Source of the DNA: Tetracladium setigerum
Taxonomy: Eukaryota; Ascomycota; Leotiomycetes; Helotiales
Direction: 5' to 3'
Assembly (NCBI GenBank): GCA_031472005.1
Contig: PZJY01000011.1
Location: forward strand, 1,550,001-1,614,000
Length of the DNA: 64,000 nt
Under the pieces are notes generated by a model. It had not been told where the DNA came from and did no database searches. It worked only from the letters and a program-made list of their open reading frames with translations. The position numbers were made by a program, and so were the translations under genes. This document shows, in pieces, positions 36,733-49,115 of the stretch; positions within the stretch are counted from its first letter, which is position 1; each line of letters begins with the position of its first letter.

Positions 36733-37428
36733 TCAATCCTCCATCTCCTCGTCGTTACGGGAGATGCCCTCGTCATCAGAGATTACCTCGATTCCATCCT
36801 CCTCGAGCTCATCCTTCTTTGTGACCTTGGCGGCCTTTGCCTTTGGAGCAGCTGGTGCCTTCTTGGCGGGAGTCTTGCGCTTCTTTGGGGTAGCGGTCTC
36901 CTCCTCGTCGTCGTCGATTGGAGCAGCTCGCTCTGCAGATTGTAAAAGATGTCAGTTTATATGTCCTTGGTTCGAAAGATAGAAGCACAGACGAAGTGTG
37001 TAGAAAGAGAAGCTATGAAAGAAGAAGGGAGGAGAAACTTACTCTTAGGAGTCTTCTTCTCAGCTGGAGCCTTGGCCTTCTTAGGAGTCTTCTCATCGCC
37101 GTCGCCTGCGGAGGTGGTAGAAGCATTGGCCTTGCCGGAGCTGAATGCAATACCGTACTCCTTCTTCATCTTTCCCATTCTGTTCGTAACGGACTTTTGA
37201 GCGAGGCCAAGCTCAGCAGCAATACCTGCAACGTCGACCTGCAGAATACGTGAGTGGGATTTTACTACTTGAGGCGTTATTGGTAGATAGAAGACTTACT
37301 GAAACAACACCACCGGAGATGTGGCTGATAGCAGTCAAGAGGAACTTCTGGTCATTCTCGGTGATTGATTTACCAGAGGGGCCATTGACAGCGGCGGCTG
37401 GGCCTGGGGCTGATTCGTTGTCCGACAT
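36733..37428 (-). CDS. Small Myb-like basic protein (174 aa)
   Basis: Exons 37428-37300, 37238-37043 and 36932-36733, phases consistent, 174 residues. After a Ser/Pro/Ala-rich start comes the Myb-like fold: ENDQKFLLTAISHISGGVV, VDVAGIAAELGLAQKSVTN and RMGKMKKEYGI. The rest is a histone-H1-like tail of Lys/Ala/Pro (EKTPKKAKAPAEKKTPKR, then TPKKRKTPAKKAPAAPKAK), ending in an acidic stretch (DELEEDGIEVISDDEG). The splice sites split the domain exactly as in the gene at 29 kb, where intron 1 also precedes 'VD', which supports common ancestry. A nuclear DNA/chromatin-binding role is inferred. Confidence 0.88.
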
Positions 37429-38718
37429 ATTGACGGTTTGGATGTTGTTGTTTGGTTTTTGGGAAGAGAAAGAGCGCGAAGGAATGTGGAAAGGGTGTGT
37501 TGTTGTGAAGTGAGTCGAGATCGAGTGTTGATGGAGATGGGGGTGGGAGGTGGAGGGTGGGTGGAAGGAACGTATTTGTAGTCCTCAATTCACGCTAGTG
37601 CCAGGAGATCGGATTTTTAAAGCACAAGAAGTGACGCGGTGCTCATCGACATCAGTTTTGGAACGTGAGGTTGAATTTTGACCACCCAGCCTTAGGCGAT
37701 GCCGCACAAACACTTCACCTCATGGCTTCAGGGGTCGAAACATCCACCGATCTCTCGCATTCTCGAGGTTCTATATCATTCTCATTGTTTCTTTAATTCA
37801 ATTTTTTTCCCTTTGAAACACTTTTCGATGATGGCTCCTGTTGTTACCCGCTGCCAGATTCGAGAAAATCGATGGAAGAGCCCACAACATCACTAGTCAC
37901 ATGGCATTTTCTCAAATTGGATAGATTTCCGTTGTTCTAGCTCTTCAAATAAATATCTCTTCTTACATATCTATTATGTATTGATGTGAAAAGAAAGAGG
38001 TCTCGATAGGATGGGCGCTTGGCACCCCATATGCTGCTGCACATAGGCATGGAATGGAGTTGGAGCGAAAAATAAAGTCCGTATCAATCTGAGTTTATTC
38101 CTGATACTTCATTTCAAAAGATCGTATTTCCAGCTCCTCAGCGTCACAAGGATAGTCCAAAGCTAGCTTTTTTGCCTAGTGTTGATTGTTTTACTAACAG
38201 AGGCAGATTCCTAGAGATGTTTGTTTACATCAGTTCGCCAACGCCAACTGGCGCTGGTTTGCTTCAGAACACCGTTCACTACTACAGCGGTGATGATAAT
38301 AATCTCCGTCCCCAAAATACTGTATTGACCCTTGAATATCAGTCTTTCAAGTGTGATGTTTGACATCGGTGGTCAAAAAAAGCAATGTTGTGGGGGCAAT
38401 CGGTCCGTGCACGTGACAACTTTTCACGTATCAAAGAATACAGCACAATTCACATCTTCACAAGCGAAAAGACTCCGGATTTGACAATTGCATTGGGTTC
38501 TGTAGGTACGCAAGAATAATTCTCTCTTATTTTCACGACTGGGTAGTAATTAGATCATTTGCAACAGTTACAAAATTCCCTCGGGAGCACCTGTGCACTC
38601 AAACCTAAAACACCACTCAGAATTTTGATTTAACATCACAAACAGCCCTTGTCAATTACAAACATCACCACACACAGGGCGAAATCATCGCATCCGGACC
38701 TTCTACTGGTAAGTTAAG
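37429..38718. other. Intergenic
   Basis: Promoter side of the 174-aa Myb-like gene. No gene recognised up to the RNase H-like remnant. Confidence 0.5.
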
Positions 38719-39449
38719 ATGGGATTAGATCGTTCCAGCAGAACTACTCGACGACCTCCCCCACGACCCAGCCATAATCATAGGAGTAGAGAGGGTATTC
38801 ACCATCCTCACCCTTCATTCTTTCCTCGAACCCCAACCAAGCGTATCCCAGTGCCAAAACTCACTACCGCTCCACGATCAGAGCGCAAATTTGACCCAGA
38901 CAGACATGGTCTTGATGTTGTGGAGGATTAGTTAGGTCTTCGGCGATTACAGAGTAATCTCTCCTCTCTCGTTGTTGCTCTAGCTGGGGCTTGTTCGAGC
39001 AATGGTTTTCCCGGAGCCAAAGCATCATATGGGGTCTTCTTCTCGGACTCACTTTCCATCAGTCTGAACACCAATGGTCTCGTCCCAATAACTCAAGCTC
39101 AAACGAGCCAAGTTGCTGTTCTATACGCTGCTAGAGAGCATTGGAGATCATGCACGAAATGATCATTGGAGTCAGGAAATAAGTCACGTGGTCTTTAAAA
39201 CGAACAACGCATATCTTGAGCTGGGATTGAGCAAGTACGTGTGGAAGTGGATGGGGAATGGATGGAGGAACCAGAAGGTTCAGCCAGTGGTGAATGGAAG
39301 GGCATTTCGCTATTTGCACGAGAAGATCGGGCTGTTGGAGAATGAGTATGGAATACTGGGTGAGCTTTTGTAGGCTACCGCGGGAATATAACATGCAAGC
39401 TGATACGTTCGCGAAATTACCTCTGGTGAGGCACTAGGAGTCTAGGAGG
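38719..39449 (+). pseudogene. Decayed RNase H-like gene
   Basis: Pieces of an RNase H fold are readable in order across three frames. A basic N-terminus opens at 38719 and meets an in-frame TAG at about 38929-38931. In the same frame come ALAGACSSNGFPGAKASYG, then ITQAQTSQVAVLYAARE. A one-base shift gives ALEIMHEMIIGVRK, another gives SHVVFKTNNAYLELGLSK, and a third gives FCRLPREYNMQADTFAKLP. In active family members the first block contains TDGAC, the second has AE before LYA, the third KTD. Here these are LAGAC, AV and KTN, so three of the four metal-binding acidic residues are gone; only the Asp in QADTF is left. Stops, three shifts and lost catalytic residues together mark a dead gene rather than an assembly slip. 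Confidence 0.8.
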
Positions 39450-40066
39450 AGGGGAGTTAAAATGTATCAATTGACTATGGGCAAGGAAATTCACAGTAAT
39501 AGGATTTACTCAAATGGGTTTGTGGGCATGGAGGGATTGCTGGAGCAAAGGCACATTAATTAACCCAATTTTCGGTGCTGCAGTAGCACTCTTTTGTCTT
39601 CGCCTTCTTGCGTTTGGCGAAACTCAAGCAAATGTTTTCAAAGCTTCTGGGTACGGGATGATGTTTTGTGTTACCATCGACGTTCGGTTAGCCGACCCAA
39701 CTGAAATTTAGACACCACTCACAAAGTGTGCCTCAAAAACGTTCGAAACTTCAGCGTCGCGTACAGGAAGTAATGGAGTTCACAAAGACATCATTAAAAA
39801 CAGACCATATTAGAACTTATAGCACGAAAGCGGTTTATCAACAATCTTATAAATATGTACTCGAAGCTAGCTGACTTAAAAACAGGAACCCATCAGTCAA
39901 TCGCTGACAATCCCCACCACAACGATCATGGCTCAATTCTCGATTCCCAGACAAACACAAGCTTGCCCTTTGATGTCCTTTGTATCTCGAAAAACTAGTA
40001 CTTCCACAATGATTCCACTATTGCGCGCGTTCTGGATCGTAGGTTCTGCTTCGTCCAGTTTGCTGT
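39450..40066. other. Intergenic
   Basis: Nothing supported between the RNase H remnant and the secreted-protein gene. Confidence 0.5.
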
Positions 40067-40942
40067 CTAGCAGATATCGGTATTGCTGTGGTCATAACCA
40101 TAGCTTTTCTTCCATGATGGAATCGTGAACCATCCTACACTCACACACTTGATCAGCAATCGATCTCTCTCAAAACCACAACCCATAATCATCCACACAG
40201 GCCTCTCCAGCAGCCCCCTTCCCAAAAACGACCAAACCCATACCCTCAAAAATCAAAAAGAAAACCACTCACCAGCCTGAATAAAGCCCGCAGGAGCATT
40301 CTTGCACGCATCTCTCACTCTCTCAACACTCTCACCGAACTCATTCACATTGCATGGATTGCCACCATTGCCGAAAACATCAACCTGGGAATAATTGCAC
40401 ATGTATGCCATGCTCTCGCCGCGCTTAACGACGAGGGCTTTTCCGTAGGTCTTGATAATCTTGTTGCCCTTGGCGGCACACTCGCTCCAGAATTGGTTGT
40501 AGGCGATGTTGTAGAAGTCGTTGTGCGAGGCGAGGAGGCGCGGGTAGCGGCATTCGGCGCGGGCGTCTTGGGGCCACTTTGTGGGCGGGAAGAGTGGTTA
40601 GTATGTATTTTTCTGGATCTTGGGGTAAGGGATAGGTGGGTGGTATTTTTTGGATAGGGTGGAGAAGGGTTGGTGGATTTGGCGTCTAGAGTGTAGTTTT
40701 GATGGATATCGGTAAGAAATAAAGAGATTTATACATACATTTACACCACGAGAAGCAAGACCACGACGAGGAACAGGAGCCGGACCAGCAAGAGTCGAGA
40801 AGTCAGAACGGGTGTGGATTTGAGTGCCGTTCGCGTCGATATCGAGATAGTAGACGCCATCTGGAGCATTTTCCGGGAGACGAAGTCCGGAAGTGAGGGT
40901 GAGGAGGGAGAGGAAGACGGTTGAGACGGTAGAGAGATGCAT
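40067..40942 (-). CDS. Small secreted six-cysteine protein (191 aa)
   Basis: Exons 40942-40739, 40576-40273 and 40134-40067; phases agree, 191 residues. The first 19-20 residues (MHLSTVSTVFLSLLTLTSGL) are a signal peptide. A propeptide-like region follows (LPENAPDGVYYLDIDANG) and ends near PVPRRGLASRG, whose Arg-Arg may be a processing site. The C-terminal 120 residues hold six cysteines (AECRY, SECAA, MCNYS, NPCNV, DACKN and the final Cys), enough for three disulphides. The intron 1 acceptor is preceded by a perfect branch motif, TACTAACC. I do not recognise a named family; a secreted, disulphide-stabilised protein is all the sequence supports. An effector-like role is speculation. Confidence 0.85.
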
Positions 40943-43483
40943 TTTTGCGAGTGAAGGGTTTTTGGAGGTTGTGGAGAGGTGTTGGTAGAGAGAGAGATGG
41001 AGGTAAAGAGATGAGGAAAGAGATTGTTAGATTGGATGAGAGTAGGTTTTTATACTCATATCTTTCTACCGCATTGGATTTTTTCCGGGATGCCAGTCTC
41101 CTGATTGTGGAGTATATACGATACGGGGTACAATATAAAAATTCTTTGGTTCGGCTCAGTAAGCCATCTGGGATGGAGTTTTAGCGGAGAATCTGTGATC
41201 GATCTGTAGAAAAATTGCCTTCTAGATCGAATAAAAGTACTTTAGCCCTCGAGTATATGAGTGACTGCAATTCAGACTTTGCACATTTAAATACAACTCA
41301 AGTGCAAATCAGAACATCATTGTATTGAATTCCATCATTCTCTCAGCCAATACCATTTCCTTCGCAACAAAATAGAGTCCAAACAAAATAAAACCATCCC
41401 TTTCACCAAACAATCAATCCGCTATGACATGCATGACATCTACAAAGGTCCTGACTAAACTAGCGAAGCCTAAAAGTCACATCTTGGTACCCTAGCCTTT
41501 TTACCTTCCTTTCTTTGGCAGGTGAGCTCAATGCAGAATATGACATTCAAGAACTTGTACAGCCGCCTTTATAAGCACACAAATCCTAAAAACTATGAAT
41601 AAGTGACTAAGTAACTGACCAGAAAAGAGGCTTTGTGCAACGTACCTAGGCAAGAGGCAAGAAAATCGGTGAGTAGCTCGTTGTACGGAAGCCAAGTCAT
41701 GCATGAACTATGGGGATACCCTGTCTGCCTGTCCCAACAGTGGCAAAAAAATTTCAATTAACAAACAAACAAATGTGCTGAAGAATGTAGTCGAATAATT
41801 CAAGCAATTGAAAGTCCCTGCGCGCTTACCAAGGTAACTTACCCATGTGAAGTTACCAGGTCCTGTTCTGCGGCTCTTGAACAAAAAAGCGGTAACTCCC
41901 GCATCCTCCAGAGCTAAAGAGATGCACGATGCTTACAACTTCGTAGAAGCTCTAAAAGATCCATATTTTTGTTAATTTAAGCTCGGATACGAAGACTTCC
42001 GAGGACCTTGCAAATACGAGGTTGCTATTTCGGAAAATTTGGTAAGATGGGGAAGGAAGAGAGAAAAGCTTGCAAGACTTACAGCCAAAGCCTGTTTATA
42101 AGCATGTGGGGGCGGACTTGGGATACAAACAAACAGCAGACGTATGATATAAATCAACTATTGTACACTGGCATACTGGCCTGATCATACAACTGGTTCG
42201 GGGGCACTCATACGCGTAACTAGCTGCAAAGATAAAATCTGTCTACCTACGGTACCTATGCTTAAGGAATTCTTTGGTCACGCCTCAACTTTCCCCGACA
42301 CTTCGATATCAACAGTGCATTCAATACATTTCATCCTACGAAACCAAGACATACACCGAGTTCGACCTTTTCTTATTAGAAGCATAGGTAGCTAGTTGAC
42401 ATGCTTACTTTTTTGGCCCGTCCGCCCAACTTGCTCATATAACCAACCAGGTTTGACTGTACTGTATCGAGCTTTGTCATGAGTCTTATCCCAAGTTAAT
42501 TATGCCTACAAGAAGTACCCATTTCGGTAGCTTTCTCACTCGCTTCATCCCCCTTTGAGGACTTGAGTTTCCTAGCGATGCTATCCAACCCATGAAGAAT
42601 GTCTGTATGCTTTTCTGGCTAATACACATGATAACTAGGTAGGTGGGTAGGTTGGATTTGTATTTCCTGGCGGGATATGAGCTTTTTGGATGGTGACGAC
42701 GTTTGGCCTTATGAGGAAATCTTACGAAGTAGATATCTGCTTTACCTAGAGGTACCTGACCTATCTCAGGATCATCTCGGACGAAGGCCAGTACCGATGC
42801 AATTGGGAAAGGTAATTAAAAAATCGAGATATCAAGGTTCAAGTTTCAGGTAATAAGTTAAATAGATACGATACGCCTCACTCAACCCCTTCCTTTCTCA
42901 CTTGCTTCTCTGCCCCTCCTTCAACCACTCACTCAATCAACACAGCCCACCGAAGAATCATAACCATAAAATTTAAACATATCAGAATCATAAAAGTCAT
43001 ATTTTCGTACCTATTCATCAATATACCCCCTTTATCCCTAGCCCCCTTCATAAGATAAATGCCCTCCCCTCCAGTTGACCGCCCCCAAGAACCAAACGCA
43101 AAACCAGACCAGACTAGCCCAAACCAACCCAGCCCAACTTATTAACTCTTCAACCTCCAACCCGAACACAACCCCAAGCCCGATTCCCAATTCTCCATCG
43201 AATGCATACCAATGCTATGCTATAATCCTGCGATACATACGCCGGAGGAGAAAGACAAGACAAGACATAAGGGTAAGGTGATGAGGAGGACCACAAAGAA
43301 AAACAAAAAAAGGCAAAAACTCCTCATTTCATATGCAAGAATCCCCGGCTATTTCGCTTTTGCTTGTTCTTTTTTGGAGTTGTGGTACAGACGGACAGGC
43401 AGAAAAGCCTATCGTTCGCGGTGGTGCTTCTTTCTTTTGCTCGCACCATCTCTGGTTGGTTGGTTCGACGATCGCTCGCGCAC
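40943..43483. other. Gene-poor stretch
   Basis: Promoter region of the six-cysteine protein on the left, 3' flank of byr4 on the right. In between are only short frames without recognisable content; the 42.9-43.2 kb part is C-rich on the plus strand. Confidence 0.45.
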
Positions 43484-46400
43484 TCACTCCTTAACCACAT
43501 CCCTGATACTCCATCTCCAATCATCACCACCTCTCAACATAGCATCTCCAACCCACTTCTCACACTTTCTCCTCCACCTCTCCTCCTCTTCCCTCTGCCT
43601 CCTCACAAACTCTGGACCTACGTCGAACTCCTCGCCCACAAGCCACTCGTCTTTCAGTGCACTTCCGACATCACTCTTTCTCCCACTAACCTTCTCTGCC
43701 TCTTTACTCACACCATCTTCTAGATCGGGGACGTCTTTGAAGACATCCTCCTCGTCATCATCAAAGGCATCAAGAGCATCAAAACCATCCATGGTATCAC
43801 CCCACTCGCTGTTTCTGGCATTTGCGCTTCTGCTGCTACTTCTATTTCTGGCAGAAGCCGACGAGGCAGGCATTTTGAGCCAGCACATTTTCTGGGGGTC
43901 GAAAACCATGCCGCCGACGACTTGGACGTTCATGGACGAGTTGACGTTTTGAATCAAGGCGGGACGCGGTGTGGTGTTTTCTTTCTCGCGGTATTGAGAG
44001 GGGTGTGAGTGGCTGCTGTGGCTGTTGGTGGTGTCAAGTTTCTCGCGGAGCATGTGGGGAGGGATGGAGGTTGTGGAGGGAGAGGAGGCTGGGGCGTCGA
44101 AGGGGGTAAGGTCGTTCTCATTGCCTTCCCAGCGAAAGGTGTAGGGGTTATAGTACATTCCCTTGATCGCTATCAAAATATTAGTGATGGTCAAAAATGA
44201 AAGAGTGAACAGGCCTACACTTTGGATTGTTGAGGTTGCCCAGCGGTTTAATCAGCTGGGGCTTTTGGGGAGGTCCTTTGTGTTTCTTTGATCTCACAGA
44301 TTGAGCATTTACAGCGCTCAGACCTGTTGTCGCAGATACTTTGGCCTTCCATTGGTTGGTAAGTGTAGCTAGAGGAGCTCCTTGTGCTGAAGGTGCACGT
44401 TGAGCAAGCGAATGCTCTCGTGCCATTCGACTTGCATTTGTGTCACGTGCGAAACGAGGTAAATCGTTGCTCGTCCTGGATGGGGAGTAGGGAGCTGGTG
44501 TAGTTGTTCTCGAGGGTATGGTTTCCTGCACTCTCCGAAGAGACGATAACTTGGGAGGACCACGACCGATTGGCTCCTTGATATACTTTTGCTCGGAATC
44601 CCGAGACGTCGGCAGGTCATCGAAGCCATCAAGCTCAAATCCTTCACCATAATGCCGCCTTCGAACAGGTTTTGTCATCTGTCGCTTTGCAGCTGCATCA
44701 CGAGCCAACACATCAGCTCCCTTCCTCCTAGGGCTTGGTGATCGCATATTTGACCTCGAAACAGCTCTTGACGATGGGCGAAGGTCAACACTGGCATTTG
44801 AAGACTCGGAATCGTGACGACGGAAGTGACGAGAAGTTTTGGCTGCAACATGGTGGGATTGAGAACCTGAAGACCCAGCTGGAAGGAATGGTACAGTATT
44901 CCTCCTAGCGTGAGACATGCTTGATTCAGCACCGGACCGGTCTCGATCGACTGGAGTTTTCGGCCGAGACATCATAGGTCGGTTGTTGTCTGTTCGTGAC
45001 GAAGGTCTCTCATATCGAGACCCAATTGGTTTGGCAGGTGATTGAGGATATGTTTTCATAGCTGGTAGGGATCGTTTGAGCTTCAATAGCTGAGCGTTGG
45101 TCGTGGTAGGTTCATTGCGAAGCGCATTGGCCGATGATTTGGACGTAAGCTCCCGCCGACGAGGGGTCGACGGAGTCGTCGAATGGATTGTTGTAGGGGT
45201 GGCGGGTGTATGAATGCTGTTTATGGATGATTGTGCAGAATGGCCTCCAAGCCTTGATGCCGGTCTCCGATTCCTATTGATAATTGGTCCACCACTTTCA
45301 GATACTGGTTCAAGAGATGATGGTACCCGTTCGTGTCCAGCAAGAGGCCGAGGAAGACGGGAATTGGAAGTAGGTTGGGTTGGGGAAGGCTTGTTCGTGA
45401 AGGTGAGCGAGACTGCCGTTTTGGGTCGCACAGGGCTTGTTTGACGGGCAGTCTTAACTTTTACATTGCGGTTGAGCGTCAGCTTGCGAGAATCAAAAAC
45501 ATCGCCGTCGCCGATATCAAGGCCAGTCAAGAAATCTTCTTTAACCTCCGATCGTTTCTCAGCTGGCTTCTCGACTTGCTTCTCAGCTGGCTTTTCAGCT
45601 TGTCTTTCGCTGTGGTGATGATCAGGTGATCGTTCCCGTTGCCTTCTCTTTAAGATGTCGTCAAAGTGTAGTGGACCAGTGGGTAGGACAAGGCCATCGA
45701 GTCCATCATCCTCACTCTCAGCTGTCATCGAACTTGCTGCACTTGGACTGAGGGCGGAAGCAGATGAGCTTCTATTGGAGCGCCCGTCTCTTCGGGTTCC
45801 TCCAAATCTCGTCCCCAAACTACCCTCACCCCATTCCTCGAAGTCGTCATGTGAAGATGCAGGCGTCCTTGGGATATCCTTTCGTGCTGATAGCCTGAGA
45901 GGCTCACCACTAGATGGGAATTGGAAGTCTTGTTCGAAGTCGTCGTCCTGCTCTCCTCCCTTGGGGGCTTTGATAGGAGTCGGTGGAGTAACCAGAGGTA
46001 GAAGCTTAGGAACATTTCGTATCTTCGATACTTTGATAGTATTGCCGCTGTCCCCAAAGAAATCATCTTCATCCTCGTCCTTGAACTTGGACAACATATC
46101 CGAGTGGGCGGGTTTTGGGCGCAGACCCAAACCTAACCCTTGTTTTGGACTTATATTATAAATTGGAGGGGCAGGTTTCGATATCGATATCTTTGCTGGA
46201 CTCGCGGTGATTGAACCTCCGCTCACCTGTCGCAAAGCATCCGGGAAGTTGTTGCTATCCTGTTGCTTGATCTGAAGGCCGCCCTCCCTTGGTAGTTCCA
46301 AATCTCCATCATCCCAATCATCCTGTATGATCTTCTTAATCTTCCTCCCTCCGAGTCGCTTGATAGTGCCACCCATCAGAGCGGACGAGGGCACGTTGGC

Positions 46401-46745
46401 TGGTATTGGGATTCCCGCCTTGGTGGCCGTCGCGATCGCATCAAAGGTCGAAGTCTCGTCGTCTCCGGGTAGCAGGACTTGTCTCTCATCGCCCTGGTTG
46501 GAATCGAAATCCGATCGGATCGACATACGCGATGACATGGAATCACGATGGTGTGACGTGGCCGTGGTTGCCAACGACGCGGTGCGGAATGTGAAATCGT
46601 CTCCGCCCAGATCCAGATCATCATCCCAACTCTCCATGGGGGCCTCCTCTACCGCCTTCCGCGGTCTCAATGTCAACTGCTCCATCGCTGCAGGTTGCGT
46701 GTGTTGAACGATTGACGAATTTTTGTCTTGCGCTTCTGGTTGCAA
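43484..46745 (-). CDS. byr4: Byr4-like septation regulator (1070 aa)
   Basis: Fungal Byr4/Bfa1 proteins form, with Cdc16/Bub2, the two-part GAP that keeps the Spg1 GTPase off and so restrains the septation initiation network at spindle poles. Two exons, 46745-44219 and 44169-43484, phase-consistent. Conserved family marks are the acidic start WDDDLDLGGDDFTF, the block GGTIKRLGGRKIKKIIQDDW near residue 125, and the C-terminal pair YYNPYTFRWEGNENDL and VVGGMVFDPQKMCWLKM. The middle is long, Ser/Pro-rich and probably disordered. Start choice: ATG 46745 gives 1070 aa, but ATG 46685 (MEQLTLRPRK) is equally possible and closer to the conserved part. A 900-bp divergent promoter separates it from the XRCC4-like gene. 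Confidence 0.9.
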
Positions 46746-47646
46746 GTTTGTTTATTGACAAAAGCGACGAATGTTGTTGCTTTTTGCTGGTCGAGTGCGC
46801 GCAAGGTGTTAGTGTACAATGGTCAGGTCATGGTCGTAATGGTCGTGAATGGTAGTGGTACAAGGTCGTTTCCTCCTCCTCCCTATTCACTCTATGTGTT
46901 TGTTTGTCGCACGATCTCGATCTCGATTGATGTCTCTGTTGTCGAACGCCGCCTTTCCTGGTGGGCGTGTCGTGATGTTGGGTGTTGGGTGTTGTTATCT
47001 GGCGGGGGAGGGCAATCTCTCCTGGACTAAGAATGTCTCCCTACTTCCTCTCCTTTTCCTTTTCCTTTTCCTTTTTTCGTCCCTCCGTCGAAGTCTAAGG
47101 AAGCGAGCGAAAAGTTTGTCGAAGATCGAAGTCGAGGGCAGTCGTCGTGGGTGGTTGGGTGGTGGAGCTGTGGTGTGCTGGTTGTTGCTGGTCAGTGGGG
47201 ATGGAATATTATGAATGGCTGGTTGGTCGCTGCAGCAGGTTTTCAACATTTCACGGTGGCTGGAACGCTGGAACGGATTCTCAGGGGCACAGACCACCAC
47301 CAAGCTCAAGCCCAGTCGCGTCGGGGGACAGGACTCAGAAGTTCAGAAGGCAACACCGCGAACGAACGGGAATCCCAAAATAAAACATCCTCGCCGCTCT
47401 CTACGAAGGTACCTATTTCTGCCTGCTTGGGGGTCGTCTGTCCGTCAGCCCATGACTCTGTGCAACCTGATCTCCAACGTCAAGATTATTCCCTTTAAAA
47501 CTCCAGCCGTCCACCTGCAATAATAACCTGGAGGACGACGAGTTGCTGTCCTTCTCTCTCTGCCTGGGTTGCTTTTTTTTGGGAAAGTAAACAAACTACC
47601 GGATCGGCAACCAAAAGAGCGATCCCAAACGAAACAACATCAAATA
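46746..47646. promoter_or_regulatory. Divergent promoter region, byr4 / XRCC4-like
   Basis: Holds both 5' regions. A ttttcc-type repeat (about four to five units) at 47051-47077 lies about 310 bp upstream of the byr4 start. Specific factor sites could not be assigned. Confidence 0.4.
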
Positions 47647-49115
47647 ATGGCCAACACTTCAGATCTCCCACCCCCTCGAGTCTTACGACTTCCTCGCGTG
47701 GAGCGAAACGCAGAACCTGCGTTTGTGCTCTTGCACCTGGAGAGCGAGGGCGATGGCTCACGGTCCTTGGATCTAAAGTTGATTGGAACCGACTCAAGTG
47801 AAGTGTTTGCCTTTTCATGTAAGGGACCGAACGAACGGCCTGACCTGGCTTGACCCTCCTCGGCCGTGTTTAAAATGACGATGCTAATACTCTGCTGCTT
47901 TCTTGACAATTAGTAAAGCAAAGTAAAACATCAACTCTCAAGGCGAAGAACTCGAAGATTACTCAGGACGAGTGGGATGCTATCTTATCGGCTATCCTGC
48001 TGGAACATGGGCCGCCTGAGCATGACGCTACATTCTTAGATGGGGTAGAAGCTATGGCGGAAGTGGAGGAGGGAACGTCCATGACAATTACAGTTCAGAA
48101 ACGCATCGAAGGAATCACCGTGCGTACTCTCTCTCCCTCATCCCCGCATTATTCCCAAAATACATATCGATAGCTGCATAGCAAACAAACACACTAACAA
48201 AAACCAATCCAGCAACGCCTCGGCCAAATCACCCTCACTGTCTTCGAAGACGAAGACGGAATCGACCTCTTCGACTGGTGCGGCCGGGCCATCAAATCCA
48301 AAAATGACCTCCTCACCACTATCACAACCTACAAAAGTACCCTTGTCCAAAAAGACGAACAAATCCAAAAACTAGAAGCCGCACTCTCAGAACTCACCCT
48401 CCTCAAAATCCAAAACGAAGACCAACTCCTCGAGAAATTCTCTCTCCTGCTCAACGAGAAGAAACTCAAGATCCGAGAGCAACAACGTCTCCTCGCCTCC
48501 GCAGACGATGTCGATGATAATGATAATGGAACCGCCTTAGGGGAAAAGATGGATATTGATCGCCAAAAATCTACCACGGCCGGTCCATCGAGACCGAAAA
48601 AGCGGAAAGCAGGTGCGAAAGCAGCGTTGGAGAGTGATTCTGACGAGGGTGCTGCTCCTGTGGTAAAAATGGAAATTGATGAGCCTGATATTGCGGAAGA
48701 TTCAGACCAAGCTGATGCGCGAACACCGTCAGCGTCGGAAACGGAAAGTGATAATTCAGATACTGCTGCTGCAGTACCTCCTCCACCACCACCCAAAAGC
48801 AAAGGAAAGCAAAAGGCAAAGGCTGTCTCACCTCCCCCAAAACAGGCGAAAGCAAAACCTAGAGCAACGGCCAAAGAGCCATCACCACCACCGGCACGAA
48901 GAACGAGAGGAGCTAGTGCGCAGCCTGAGAAGAAAGTACCTGAGAAAACGAAAAAGACTATCGATGATATGGATGATGATACGGATGATGATTTTGATGA
49001 ACCACCCCCTCCGCGAGCACTACCGATGTCAATGAGACCTCCAGTGAAGAAAGCTGCTGCTCCTCCTCCCCCTGTTCTTGAAGGGTCAGAGACGGAGTCG
49101 GATGATGAATTATGA
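47647..49115 (+). CDS. XRCC4/Lif1-like DNA end-joining protein (426 aa)
   Basis: XRCC4-family proteins bind DNA ligase IV and bridge broken ends in non-homologous end joining. Exons 47647-47818, 47914-48119 and 48213-49115; phases agree. The N-terminal 125 residues form the beta-rich head (FVLLHLESEGDGSRSLDLKL, then MTITVQKRIEG). A long coiled coil follows (NDLLTTITTYKSTLVQKDEQ, IQKLEAALSELTLLKIQNED, LLLNEKKLKIREQQRLLAS) at about residues 155-225, the ligase-binding and dimer stalk. The tail (residues 240-426) is disordered: basic KKRKAGAKAA, Pro runs, and acidic clusters such as DDMDDDTDDDFDE. The assignment rests on architecture and the 'DLFDWCGRA' head-stalk junction, so it is good but not certain. 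Confidence 0.85.
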
